64,000 nucleotides of DNA, taken from assembly GCF_019042735.1 (NCBI RefSeq), contig NZ_JAHQCR010000014.1:27962-91961 (forward strand), read 5' to 3'. The notes beneath the pieces were generated by a model. It searched no databases. It saw nothing but the letters and a program-made list of their open reading frames with translations, and was not told the DNA's origin. Of the stretch, positions 25,935-33,360 are shown one piece after another; position 1 is the first letter of the stretch; each line of letters opens with the position of its first letter. Origin of the DNA: Evansella alkalicola (GTDB lineage: Bacteria > Bacillota > Bacilli > Bacillales > Salisediminibacteriaceae). The translations under genes were made by a program, and so were the position numbers.

Positions 25935-25963
25935 ATTATACAAAATTGTAGAGCTGAATGCAA
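25935..25963 (-). promoter_or_regulatory. Sigma-A promoter P2 of the S10 operon
   Basis: TTGCAT (25963-25958), 17 nt, TATAAT (25940-25935) on the minus strand, about 135 nt before rpsJ. Confidence 0.8.
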
Positions 25964-26003
25964 GGTTTTTTATGCATATTTTTTTCTTTAGCGCACTTTT
26001 TCT

Positions 26004-26032
26004 ATTATACATGGCGGTGTTCTAGTTTTCAA
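26004..26032 (-). promoter_or_regulatory. Sigma-A promoter P1 of the S10 operon
   Basis: TTGAAA (26032-26027), 17 nt, TATAAT (26009-26004) on the minus strand. Two tandem promoters match the high expression expected of ribosomal genes. Confidence 0.8.
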
Positions 26033-26372
26033 CAAGGATTTTAGCCAATTCCAAAGAATCGTGTCGGGGATTATATCCAGTTTTGGAATTACTAGTTCCT
26101 TCTATATATAGACGGGATTGATGGAGATTAAACACATCTAGCGTTTTTACCATAGTTGTCCACTATACTATCCTTAAGTTTCCGTTTGAGAGTATCGTGC
26201 ATAGAGTTATATTAGGAAAAACTTCGGTGATGTTAATTTGTATAGTAATACCAAACCTTATCATCTTATGCAGGTGGATTGATTGATGTGACTTGAAGTT
26301 AATTAACTCTATACGGGAAAGTCACCATGGCCTATTAAAAGTTAAGGAAAGTTGAGTTGGAGTGATTGAAGT
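26033..26372. other. AT-rich spacer between the NERD gene and S10 promoters
   Basis: These 340 bp separate the stop of the NERD-domain gene from the S10 operon promoters. I see no open frame with a ribosome binding site, no clear terminator and no repeat here. Confidence 0.5.
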
Positions 26373-27344
26373 TTAGTTGATAGGTAAATGATATATTGTT
26401 CTTTGTTTAGGTCCAGTTTGCGGGAGGTCCATAGAGGAAAGAAGTTTATGTGCTACTGAGGTGGATCCAATCAATAGGAAATTTCGTAGTTGCTTGTTTG
26501 TTATTTTATTTCCGTATAGAAAAGAATACTCCTGTAACGTAGTATGATGAGCTGTCGATGAACGATTCTTGCAATGAGGGCAGTACCACTTTCCTTTATA
26601 TCTTTTCATAGCGTACATATGACAATGTTCACACCTTATACCCTTAATAATAATATTCGGTGAGATATCTAGTATAGATAAGTAATCTGGGTCCTCTGGT
26701 ACATTTTTAATACATAAGGTTTTCGTTAGTTTATTTAATTCTTTGTTTGTTAGTATTTCCATTTGGTACATGTGATGGAAGTTATCGATTTTCATTATTA
26801 ATTCCGGAGTCTTAATGACTCTATTTAGAAATGGATAATTATTTGGAGGAGTTTGAGTTTCCAGGTGTACGTTTCTATTTGTAAAAACTACAAGTGATTT
26901 TACTGGTAGAGTTGGATATTTCATTTTTTTCAACCAGCGTTTCAATCTCTTTTCTTGCAGGGAAATTTGCAGCACTGGATCTGAATAAACTTGCGTTACG
27001 CCTTTGTTCAACTGGATATATTGTTTAAAGTGATTATCAATTGTAATATGCCCTGTCCAATACTTTGAATCCATGATTAGTATATAAAACTTGGTAACTA
27101 GTATGGCATCCATCTGAAAATATCCATTATCGTCCTTTAACCTAATATGATGGAGTAAATGATAGTCTTTTTCCGTTAAAAAATTCAAATAGTACTGTAA
27201 TTGAAGTTCGCCCTCATATCCAGCAAGTTCTCGATTTAACATACTATTTAGGATGTCTCGCTGCGGTAAGCTTTCTGGAGTACGTAATAGTAAAACTTCT
27301 AGCTTTTTAATCTTCCTTGGTTTTTGCGCTTCTTTTATGATCAC
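26373..27344 (-). CDS. NERD-domain (nuclease-related) protein with C-terminal zinc ribbon
   Basis: The 323-residue protein has a NERD domain at about residues 38-155: AGYEGELQLQYYL near E44/E46, then QMDAILVTKFYILIMDSKYW with D79 and D92-x-K94, the order of acidic and lysine residues of PD-(D/E)xK-type nucleases. After a linker a zinc ribbon is formed by C238-EH-C241 and C255-PH-C258. NERD proteins are common in Bacillaceae; nuclease activity is predicted from the fold and not proven for most. It stands alone between tuf and rpsJ, where B. subtilis carries the unrelated ybaC, so this boundary accepts accessory genes. Base composition is AT-rich compared with its ribosomal neighbours. Confidence 0.85.
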   Translation of the reverse strand: MIIKEAQKPRKIKKLEVLLLRTPESLPQRDILNSMLNRELAGYEGELQLQYYLNFLTEKDYHLLHHIRLKDDNGYFQMDAILVTKFYILIMDSKYWTGHITIDNHFKQYIQLNKGVTQVYSDPVLQISLQEKRLKRWLKKMKYPTLPVKSLVVFTNRNVHLETQTPPNNYPFLNRVIKTPELIMKIDNFHHMYQMEILTNKELNKLTKTLCIKNVPEDPDYLSILDISPNIIIKGIRCEHCHMYAMKRYKGKWYCPHCKNRSSTAHHTTLQEYSFLYGNKITNKQLRNFLLIGSTSVAHKLLSSMDLPQTGPKQRTIYHLPIN

Positions 27345-27404
27345 GTTTCACACTCCTCAAAAAGAATTTTGGAAAATAAGTGATTTAAGTGATACTTAGG
27401 GTGT

Positions 27405-27545
27405 TATTGAGTTGATTGGAGTTCGATTTTGAGTTGGAAATGCGTTGAATTGATACCGATTTTGAATTGGTATTGGCTTGGTATTGGCTGGTGAGTGGAA
27501 ATTGGGCTGAAAATGCGTTGATATTGCGTTGAAAATGAGTTGATT
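27405..27545. repeat. Degenerate GTTGA-rich low-complexity stretch
   Basis: Within 140 bp, GAGTTGA, GCGTTGA and TTGGTATTGG-type words recur, including GCGTTGATATTGCGTTGAAAA. The periodicity is irregular. It lies just upstream of the NERD gene start. No coding signal is seen. Confidence 0.5.
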
Positions 27546-27726
27546 TTTAAAAAGAGTAGGGTTTTGATGGCTTCAAAGAGCTAATAGGGGGTAAAACTGA
27601 GGCTCTACACTTCTATACATTATATATAACTTAAAAAAAGCTAATTGTCACTAAGAATTTTGTATTATCTTGTCATTTGTGCGGGTAGCAGCAATTGGAA
27701 GTTGGTTGTTTTAATGAGGAGTTAAG

Positions 27727-27840
27727 TTCACGCGCGGGTTTTGATGGGTTACGCGCCAGATTTGGAGGTTTACGCGCGGGTTTTGGCCTCTTACGCGCCA
27801 GATTCAGGCTGCTACGCGCCGATTTGGAGGTTGTTCACGC
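27727..27840. repeat. 21-bp tandem repeat, about five units
   Basis: Units of 21 bp alternate between two forms: TTACGCGCGGGTTTTGGCC type and TTACGCGCCAGATTTGGAG type. ACGCG marks each unit at about 21-bp steps. The unit is divisible by 3, so an open frame with a GLRARFG-like heptapeptide repeat results. That frame has only a TTG start and no Shine-Dalgarno, so I treat it as non-coding. Confidence 0.75.
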
Positions 27841-27929
27841 CATGTACACATTCCTGACACATTTCAGTCACAATCCCCCCTCTTCCCACAAATAAAAGGT
27901 AGCATTATATATTTTTACCTGCGCTACCA

Positions 27930-28146
27930 TGGCACCTCGCCTCGTCTAACGATAACTTAACTTAAATTAACTTAAATTAACTTAACCAAACAGTACCGTA
28001 CCATACCACGCCTCACTTTACATCACCTCACTTCAACTCGCCGCACTTCACCGTACCGTAACTCGCCTCACTTCAACGCACCTCACCTCACCATCCTCAA
28101 CGTACCACACTCCACCTCACCATACCGCACCAGCTCCCTCACCCAC
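27930..28146. repeat. Degenerate pentanucleotide repeat tract
   Basis: About 210 bp read as consecutive 5-mers of the pattern NNACY on the plus strand: first TAACT/TAAAT units, then GTACC, ATACC, TCACC, TCACT, TCAAC and TCGCC units, with a phase shift near 28090. It lies between the tuf terminator and the 21-bp repeat. Composition is strand-biased, with very few G on the plus strand. Confidence 0.75.
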
Positions 28147-28153
28147 AGAACGC

Positions 28154-28190
28154 AAAAAAACACCTTGGGACATAACTAGCCCCAAGGTGT
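28154..28190 (-). terminator. Intrinsic terminator of the str operon after tuf
   Basis: On the minus strand ACACCTTGGG pairs perfectly with CCCAAGGTGT across an 11-nt loop, followed by TTTTTTT. Confidence 0.92.
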
Positions 28191-28283
28191 CATAAGTATT
28201 TAATAAGCGTTCAAACCAAGCCAACTAGTTTTATACAAACTAGTTTAGTTCAGTTCTAGCCATATCAGTCCAAGAATTAAGAA

Positions 28284-29474
28284 TTACTCTTGGATTGTAG
28301 CAACAACGCCAGCACCAACAGTACGTCCACCCTCACGGATAGAGAACTTAGTACCTTCTTCGATAGCGATTGGAGAGATTAACTCAACAGTCATCTCTAC
28401 GTTGTCACCAGGCATTACCATCTCAACGCCTTCTGGAAGGTTACAAATTCCAGTTACGTCAGTTGTACGGAAGTAGAACTGAGGACGGTAGTTAGTGAAG
28501 AATGGAGTGTGACGTCCACCCTCTTCTTTTGAAAGAACGTATACTTCAGCTTTGAACTTTGTGTGTGGAGTGATTGTACCTGGCTTAGCAAGTACTTGAC
28601 CACGGTTGATCTCATCTCGAGATACACCACGTAGTAATGCACCAATGTTGTCTCCAGCTTCAGCATAGTCAAGAAGCTTACGGAACATTTCTACTCCAGT
28701 ACAAGTTGTTTTCTTAGACTCTTCAGCAAGACCGATGATTTCAAGCTCATCACCAACGTTTAATTGTCCACGCTCAACACGTCCAGTTGCAACAGTACCA
28801 CGACCAGTGATTGAGAATACGTCCTCAACTGGCATCATGAATGGCTTATCTTTGTCACGCTCTGGAGTTGGGATGTAGCTATCAACAGCGTCCATTAGTT
28901 CATAGATTTTGTTAACGTACTGCTCTTCACCTTCAAGAGCTTTAAGAGCAGAACCAGCGATTACAGGAATGTCATCACCAGGGAAGTCGTACTCAGAAAG
29001 AAGGTCACGTACTTCCATTTCTACTAACTCAAGTAATTCTTCGTCGTCTACCATATCAACTTTGTTTAAGAATACAACGATGTATGGTACACCTACTTGA
29101 CGAGAAAGTAAGATGTGCTCACGAGTTTGTGGCATTGGGCCATCAGCAGCAGATACTACTAAGATAGCTCCGTCCATTTGTGCAGCACCAGTGATCATGT
29201 TTTTAACGTAGTCAGCGTGTCCTGGGCAGTCTACGTGTGCATAGTGACGAGAATCAGTTTCGTACTCAACGTGTGCAGTAGAGATTGTAATTCCACGCTC
29301 ACGCTCTTCAGGAGCACCGTCGATTTGGTCATAAGCCATTGCAGTACCTTTACCAGATTTGTTGTGTAGTACTGTAGAGATTGCTGCAGTTAAAGTAGTT
29401 TTTCCATGGTCAACGTGTCCAATAGTACCAATGTTGGCATGTGTCTTGGAACGATCAAATTTTTCTTTACCCAT
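28284..29474 (-). CDS. tuf: Translation elongation factor Tu
   Basis: The 396-residue GTPase delivers aminoacyl-tRNA to the ribosome. G1 is GHVDHGKTT at about residue 18, G3 is DCPGHADYVKNM, G4 is NKVD and G5 is SALK. Domain 2 has GRGTVATGRVERG and domain 3 ends VGAGVVATI. CAAGGAGGAATTTC precedes the ATG. It is the last gene of the str operon, with a terminator about 95 nt downstream and an unexplained 10-bp inverted repeat between fusA and tuf. Confidence 0.99.
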   Translation of the reverse strand: MGKEKFDRSKTHANIGTIGHVDHGKTTLTAAISTVLHNKSGKGTAMAYDQIDGAPEERERGITISTAHVEYETDSRHYAHVDCPGHADYVKNMITGAAQMDGAILVVSAADGPMPQTREHILLSRQVGVPYIVVFLNKVDMVDDEELLELVEMEVRDLLSEYDFPGDDIPVIAGSALKALEGEEQYVNKIYELMDAVDSYIPTPERDKDKPFMMPVEDVFSITGRGTVATGRVERGQLNVGDELEIIGLAEESKKTTCTGVEMFRKLLDYAEAGDNIGALLRGVSRDEINRGQVLAKPGTITPHTKFKAEVYVLSKEEGGRHTPFFTNYRPQFYFRTTDVTGICNLPEGVEMVMPGDNVEMTVELISPIAIEEGTKFSIREGGRTVGAGVVATIQE

Positions 29475-29519
29475 TTTGAAATTCCTCCTTGTATTGAGAA
29501 AAAGATTTTTTTATTTTGG

Positions 29520-29558
29520 AAGAAAGGTGTATAGATCTTACTCCTTTTCACCTTTCTT
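29520..29558 (-). other. Perfect 10-bp inverted repeat in the fusA-tuf gap
   Basis: AAGAAAGGTG (29520-29529) and CACCTTTCTT (29549-29558) can form a stem around 19 nt. No T run directly follows on the minus strand, so it is not a typical terminator. It could be an mRNA-stability or processing structure. Confidence 0.55.
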
Positions 29559-29596
29559 AGCTTACAATAAATTGTTTCACTAGACAATATTAGTGT

Positions 29597-31675
29597 TTAT
29601 TGACCAGAATTTTTCTTAATAATTTCTTCTCCAATACTCTTTGGAACTTCTTCATAGTGATCAAAGTGCATTGTATATTGACCACGACCTTGAGTATTAG
29701 AACGAAGTGATGTTGCATAACCAAACATTTCAGCAAGTGGCACCATCGCCTTAACGATTTGTGCATTTGCACGAGTGTCCATACCTTCTACACGTCCACG
29801 ACGGGAAGTGATGTCACCCATGATGTCACCCATGTATTCTTCTGGGATAACAACTTCTACTTTCATGATTGGCTCAAGTAGTACAGGTTTACATTTGTTT
29901 TTTGCTTCTTTTAAAGCCATAGAAGCTGCGATCTTAAACGCCATTTCATTGGAGTCAACATCGTGATAAGAACCGTCATATAACTTCGCCTTAACATCGA
30001 TTAATGGGAATCCAGCAAGAAGTCCATTATCTAATGAATCTTCTAAACCAGCTTTAACAGAACCGATATATTCACGAGGTACTACTCCACCTACTACTGC
30101 ATCTTCGAATTCAAAACCTGCGCCCTCTTCGTTTGGAGTAAATTCTATCACAACGTGACCATACTGACCACGACCACCAGATTGACGTACAAATTTACCT
30201 ACACAACTTGCCGCTTGTCTGATTGTTTCACGGTAAGATACTTGAGGAGCACCAACATTTGCTTCTACTTTGAATTCACGCTTCATACGGTCAACGATGA
30301 TATCTAAGTGAAGCTCACCCATACCAGCGATAATCGTTTGTCCTGTTTCTTCATCAGTATGCGTACGGAAAGTTGGATCTTCTTCCGCAAGCTTAGCAAG
30401 TGCCATACCCATTTTATCTTGGTCAGCTTTTGATTTTGGTTCAACTGAAAGTGAGATAACTGGTTCTGGGAATTCCATAGATTCAAGAATAACAAGATTC
30501 TTTTCATCACATAGAGTATCTCCAGTACTAGTCTCTTTCAAACCTACACCGGCAGCAATATCCCCTGCATATACAGTTGAAATTTCTTCACGGTGATTGG
30601 CGTGCATCTGAAGAATTCGTCCCATACGCTCACGTTTCCCTTTTGAGGAGTTACGAACATATGATCCAGAATCAACAGTACCAGAATACACACGGAAGAA
30701 TGTAAGCTTTCCTACGAAAGGATCCGTCATAACTTTAAATGCTAAAGCTGAGAACGGCTCTTCGTCACTAGAATGACGAACTACTTCTTCTTCGGAATCA
30801 GGTAGAATTCCTTTAATAGCTTCTACATCTGTAGGAGCTGGTAAGTAATCAATAACTGCATCCAGCATTAACTGAACACCTTTATTTTTGAATGCTGATC
30901 CACAAATAACTGGGTAGAACTCAACATTGATTGTCCCTTTACGGATCGCAGCTTTCAGTTCATCTACTGAAATCTCTTCACCTTCAAGGTATTTCATCAT
31001 TAGATCTTCGTCTAATTCAGAAACAGCTTCTTTTAGTTTTTCGTGGTATTCTTCAGCTTGTGCTTTATATTCTTCAGGAATTTCACGTGCATCTGTACGT
31101 GTTCCTAAATCGTCCTCATAGAAAAATGCTTTCATTTCCACAAGGTCGATGATTCCATCAAAGTCATCCTCTGCACCGATTGGTAACTGAATTGCATGTG
31201 CATTCGCACCAAGACGATCGTGCAAAGTACCTAGAGAGTAAATAAAGTCAGCACCTAGTTTATCCATTTTGTTAACGAACACAACACGTGGTACTCCATA
31301 TGTTGTTGCTTGGCGCCATACTGTTTCAGTTTGAGGCTCAACACCAGATTGAGCGTCTAGTACTGCTACAGCACCATCTAATACACGGAGGGAACGTTCT
31401 ACCTCTACAGTAAAGTCTACGTGTCCCGGTGTATCAATGATATTTACACGGTGGCCTTTCCATTGTGCAGTTGTTGCTGCTGATGTAATAGTGATCCCAC
31501 GTTCTTGCTCTTGCTCCATCCAGTCCATCTGAGAAGCACCTTCGTGAGTTTCACCAATTTTATGAATACGCCCTGTGTAGAAAAGAACTCGTTCAGTTGT
31601 AGTTGTTTTACCAGCATCAATGTGTGCCATGATACCGATATTACGAGTTTTCTCTAAGGAGAATTCTCTTGCCAT
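29597..31675 (-). CDS. fusA: Translation elongation factor G
   Basis: The 692-residue translocation GTPase has G1 AHIDAGKTTTTERVL, switch I RGITITSAATTAQW, G3 DTPGHVDF and G4 NKMD, followed by domains II-V; domain IV has GGRGQYGHV and domain V ends in MHFDHYEEVP. Full length for Bacillus. It follows rpsG by about 90 nt and precedes tuf. Confidence 0.99.
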   Translation of the reverse strand: MAREFSLEKTRNIGIMAHIDAGKTTTTERVLFYTGRIHKIGETHEGASQMDWMEQEQERGITITSAATTAQWKGHRVNIIDTPGHVDFTVEVERSLRVLDGAVAVLDAQSGVEPQTETVWRQATTYGVPRVVFVNKMDKLGADFIYSLGTLHDRLGANAHAIQLPIGAEDDFDGIIDLVEMKAFFYEDDLGTRTDAREIPEEYKAQAEEYHEKLKEAVSELDEDLMMKYLEGEEISVDELKAAIRKGTINVEFYPVICGSAFKNKGVQLMLDAVIDYLPAPTDVEAIKGILPDSEEEVVRHSSDEEPFSALAFKVMTDPFVGKLTFFRVYSGTVDSGSYVRNSSKGKRERMGRILQMHANHREEISTVYAGDIAAGVGLKETSTGDTLCDEKNLVILESMEFPEPVISLSVEPKSKADQDKMGMALAKLAEEDPTFRTHTDEETGQTIIAGMGELHLDIIVDRMKREFKVEANVGAPQVSYRETIRQAASCVGKFVRQSGGRGQYGHVVIEFTPNEEGAGFEFEDAVVGGVVPREYIGSVKAGLEDSLDNGLLAGFPLIDVKAKLYDGSYHDVDSNEMAFKIAASMALKEAKNKCKPVLLEPIMKVEVVIPEEYMGDIMGDITSRRGRVEGMDTRANAQIVKAMVPLAEMFGYATSLRSNTQGRGQYTMHFDHYEEVPKSIGEEIIKKNSGQ

Positions 31676-31764
31676 TGGTTTTTTCTCCTTCCTTTGTGAA
31701 GATGTTAATGGTTATGGGAGAAAACAGCCAAAGGATTACCCTAAGACTGTGTCCCATGTTGTTT

Positions 31765-32235
31765 TTACCAGCGGTAATGAGCAAATGCTTTGTTAGCTTC
31801 AGCCATTTTGTGCGTGTCTTCACGCTTCTTAACAGCTGCGCCAGTGTTATTTGCTGCATCCATAATTTCATTAGCTAAGCGCTCTTCCATCGTTTTTTCA
31901 CCACGAAGACGAGCGTAGTTTACTAACCAACGAAGACCTAGAGTCGTACGACGTTCAGGTTTTACTTCGATAGGTACTTGATAGTTGGCACCACCAACAC
32001 GGCGTGCTTTAACTTCAAGAACTGGCATGATATTTTTTAAAGCTTGTTCGAAAACTTCTTGTGGATCATTACCAGTACGTTCTTGAACTAATTCAAATGA
32101 TTTATAAAGAATCGTTTGAGCAATACCTCTTTTCCCATCAATCATGATGCGGTTGATCAAACGCGTTACTAACTTCGAGTTATATACTGGATCAGGCAGA
32201 ACATCTCTGCGTGGTACAGGTCCTTTACGAGGCAT
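31765..32235 (-). CDS. rpsG: 30S ribosomal protein S7
   Basis: Start ATG at 32235 after AAAGGAGGG gives MPRKGPVPRRDVLPDP and 156 residues, exactly the B. subtilis length; the upstream TTG at 32253 is in the ribosome binding site. KVTR/VGGANYQVPIEV are S7 hallmarks. It nucleates the 30S head. Confidence 0.98.
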   Translation of the reverse strand: MPRKGPVPRRDVLPDPVYNSKLVTRLINRIMIDGKRGIAQTILYKSFELVQERTGNDPQEVFEQALKNIMPVLEVKARRVGGANYQVPIEVKPERRTTLGLRWLVNYARLRGEKTMEERLANEIMDAANNTGAAVKKREDTHKMAEANKAFAHYRW

Positions 32236-32299
32236 CAGTTTCCCTCCTTTCAAAAAATAAAAAACTGGAATTTATTAAGATGCTTTTCTTTGAAACTTA

Positions 32300-32713
32300 T
32301 TATTTCTTAGGACGTTTTGTACCATACTTAGAACGACCTTGCATACGGTTTTCTACACCAGCCGTATCAAGTGCTCCACGTACGATATGATAACGTACCC
32401 CCGGTAAGTCTTTCACTCGTCCGCCACGGATAAGAACAACACTGTGCTCTTGAAGGTTGTGACCGATACCTGGAATGTATGCTGTTACCTCGATTCCGTT
32501 TGTTAAACGAACACGGGCATACTTACGAAGTGCCGAGTTTGGTTTCTTTGGTGTCATCGTACCAACACGAGTACAAACCCCACGTTTTTGTGGAGAGCTC
32601 AAGTCAGTTTGAGACTTCTTGAAACTGTTATACCCTTTGTTTAAAGCTGGTGAATCAGACTTTTGAGTCTTAGATTGACGACCTTTACGTACTAATTGAT
32701 TTATAGTAGGCAT
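32300..32713 (-). CDS. rpsL: 30S ribosomal protein S12
   Basis: The 137-residue product starts MPTINQLVRKGR and has TPKKPNSALRKYARVRLTNG and GRVKDLPGVRYHIVRG. The decoding-centre lysine K56 (K42 in E. coli numbering) is present, so a streptomycin-sensitive form is predicted. It heads the rpsL-rpsG-fusA-tuf block, 114 nt after the L7Ae-like gene. Confidence 0.99.
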   Translation of the reverse strand: MPTINQLVRKGRQSKTQKSDSPALNKGYNSFKKSQTDLSSPQKRGVCTRVGTMTPKKPNSALRKYARVRLTNGIEVTAYIPGIGHNLQEHSVVLIRGGRVKDLPGVRYHIVRGALDTAGVENRMQGRSKYGTKRPKK

Positions 32714-32787
32714 TTATTGTATCCTCCTTCCTATTCAACGATTTGTAAGTCCACTGGTCCAGGTGGTTCATAAATGTGTAAAAGGAA

Positions 32788-32821
32788 AGTTTTTGCCCGT
32801 AGGAAGCCTATGACAAAAACT
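32788..32821 (-). other. Stem-loop in the rpsL leader
   Basis: AGTTTTTG and CAAAAACT form a perfect 8-bp outer stem; TAGG/CCTA forms a 4-bp inner stem with a 3-nt loop, separated by a small asymmetric internal loop. It begins just after the stop of the L7Ae-like gene. No terminator T run follows. Confidence 0.5.
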
Positions 32822-32827
32822 AATATT

Positions 32828-33076
32828 TTACTTTTTAATCGCTACAGTTGCTGCACTTACTTCAATCCCACAAGCTTTCCCAAGTTTCTTCTTTGAATCA
32901 ACTTTTGACCATGGAACGCTTGTTTTTTCTGCCTGGGTGATTACCCGTTGCAAAACTCTAGGATCCGCATCTTCTGCGACGATGATTTCTTTAACCTGCT
33001 CATCTTCCAGTGCTTTTAGCGTTTGCTTCGTGCCAACGACTTTTTCCATAGCCTGCACTACTTTTTCATAAGACAT
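32828..33076 (-). CDS. rplGB: L7Ae-family K-turn RNA-binding protein (YbxF-like)
   Basis: The 82-residue protein is a compact L7Ae/L30e/S12e/Gadd45 domain: VVGTKQTLKALEDEQVKEIIVAEDADPR and KKLGKACGIEVSAATVAI. The B. subtilis homologue at this position (YbxF) binds kink-turn RNA; a ribosome-associated role is established only in outline. It is the first gene after the str promoter and lies immediately upstream of rpsL. GGAGGATGAAAG precedes the ATG. Confidence 0.93.
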   Translation of the reverse strand: MSYEKVVQAMEKVVGTKQTLKALEDEQVKEIIVAEDADPRVLQRVITQAEKTSVPWSKVDSKKKLGKACGIEVSAATVAIKK

Positions 33077-33117
33077 CTTTCATCCTCCAAAGTATCAGGT
33101 ATTTGGCACACTTAAGT

Positions 33118-33146
33118 ATATTACCACCGTGGTGTTTCAGTGTCAA
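33118..33146 (-). promoter_or_regulatory. Sigma-A promoter of the rplGB-rpsL-rpsG-fusA-tuf operon
   Basis: TTGACA (33146-33141), 17 nt, TAATAT (33123-33118) on the minus strand, about 40 nt before the first ATG. Confidence 0.85.
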
Positions 33147-33191
33147 CATTCAATTTAAAATAAATTAGACTGATTTCTAAAAAAATGTTGC

Positions 33192-33317
33192 ACTCGATAC
33201 GCTACAGGTGGACGCTTTCCGCGGGCAATGCTTCAGCCTCCTCGACACCAAAACCACGTCTGTGGGGGCTTCAGCTATTGCTTTTCCCGCTGGAGTCGCC
33301 ACCTGCGCTACTCGAGT
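33192..33317. repeat. Dispersed palindromic repeat, copy 1
   Basis: About 126 bp with imperfect terminal inverted repeats (ACTCGA...CAGGTGG against CCACCTG...CTCGAGT) and internal blocks GCTTTCCGCGGGC, TTCAGCCTCCTCG and CCGCTGGAGTCGCC. I recognise this block order as a repeat scattered through many Bacillaceae genomes. It sits between rpoC and the str promoter. Copy 2 is at 44866-44994. Confidence 0.75.
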
Positions 33318-33360
33318 TTTATATCATAATTTTGTAAGAAAAACAGTCATAACACATTTA

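Noticed and set aside
27695..27895. 66-codon frame with GLRARFG repeats
   Set aside because: Comes from the 21-bp tandem repeat; TTG start without Shine-Dalgarno.
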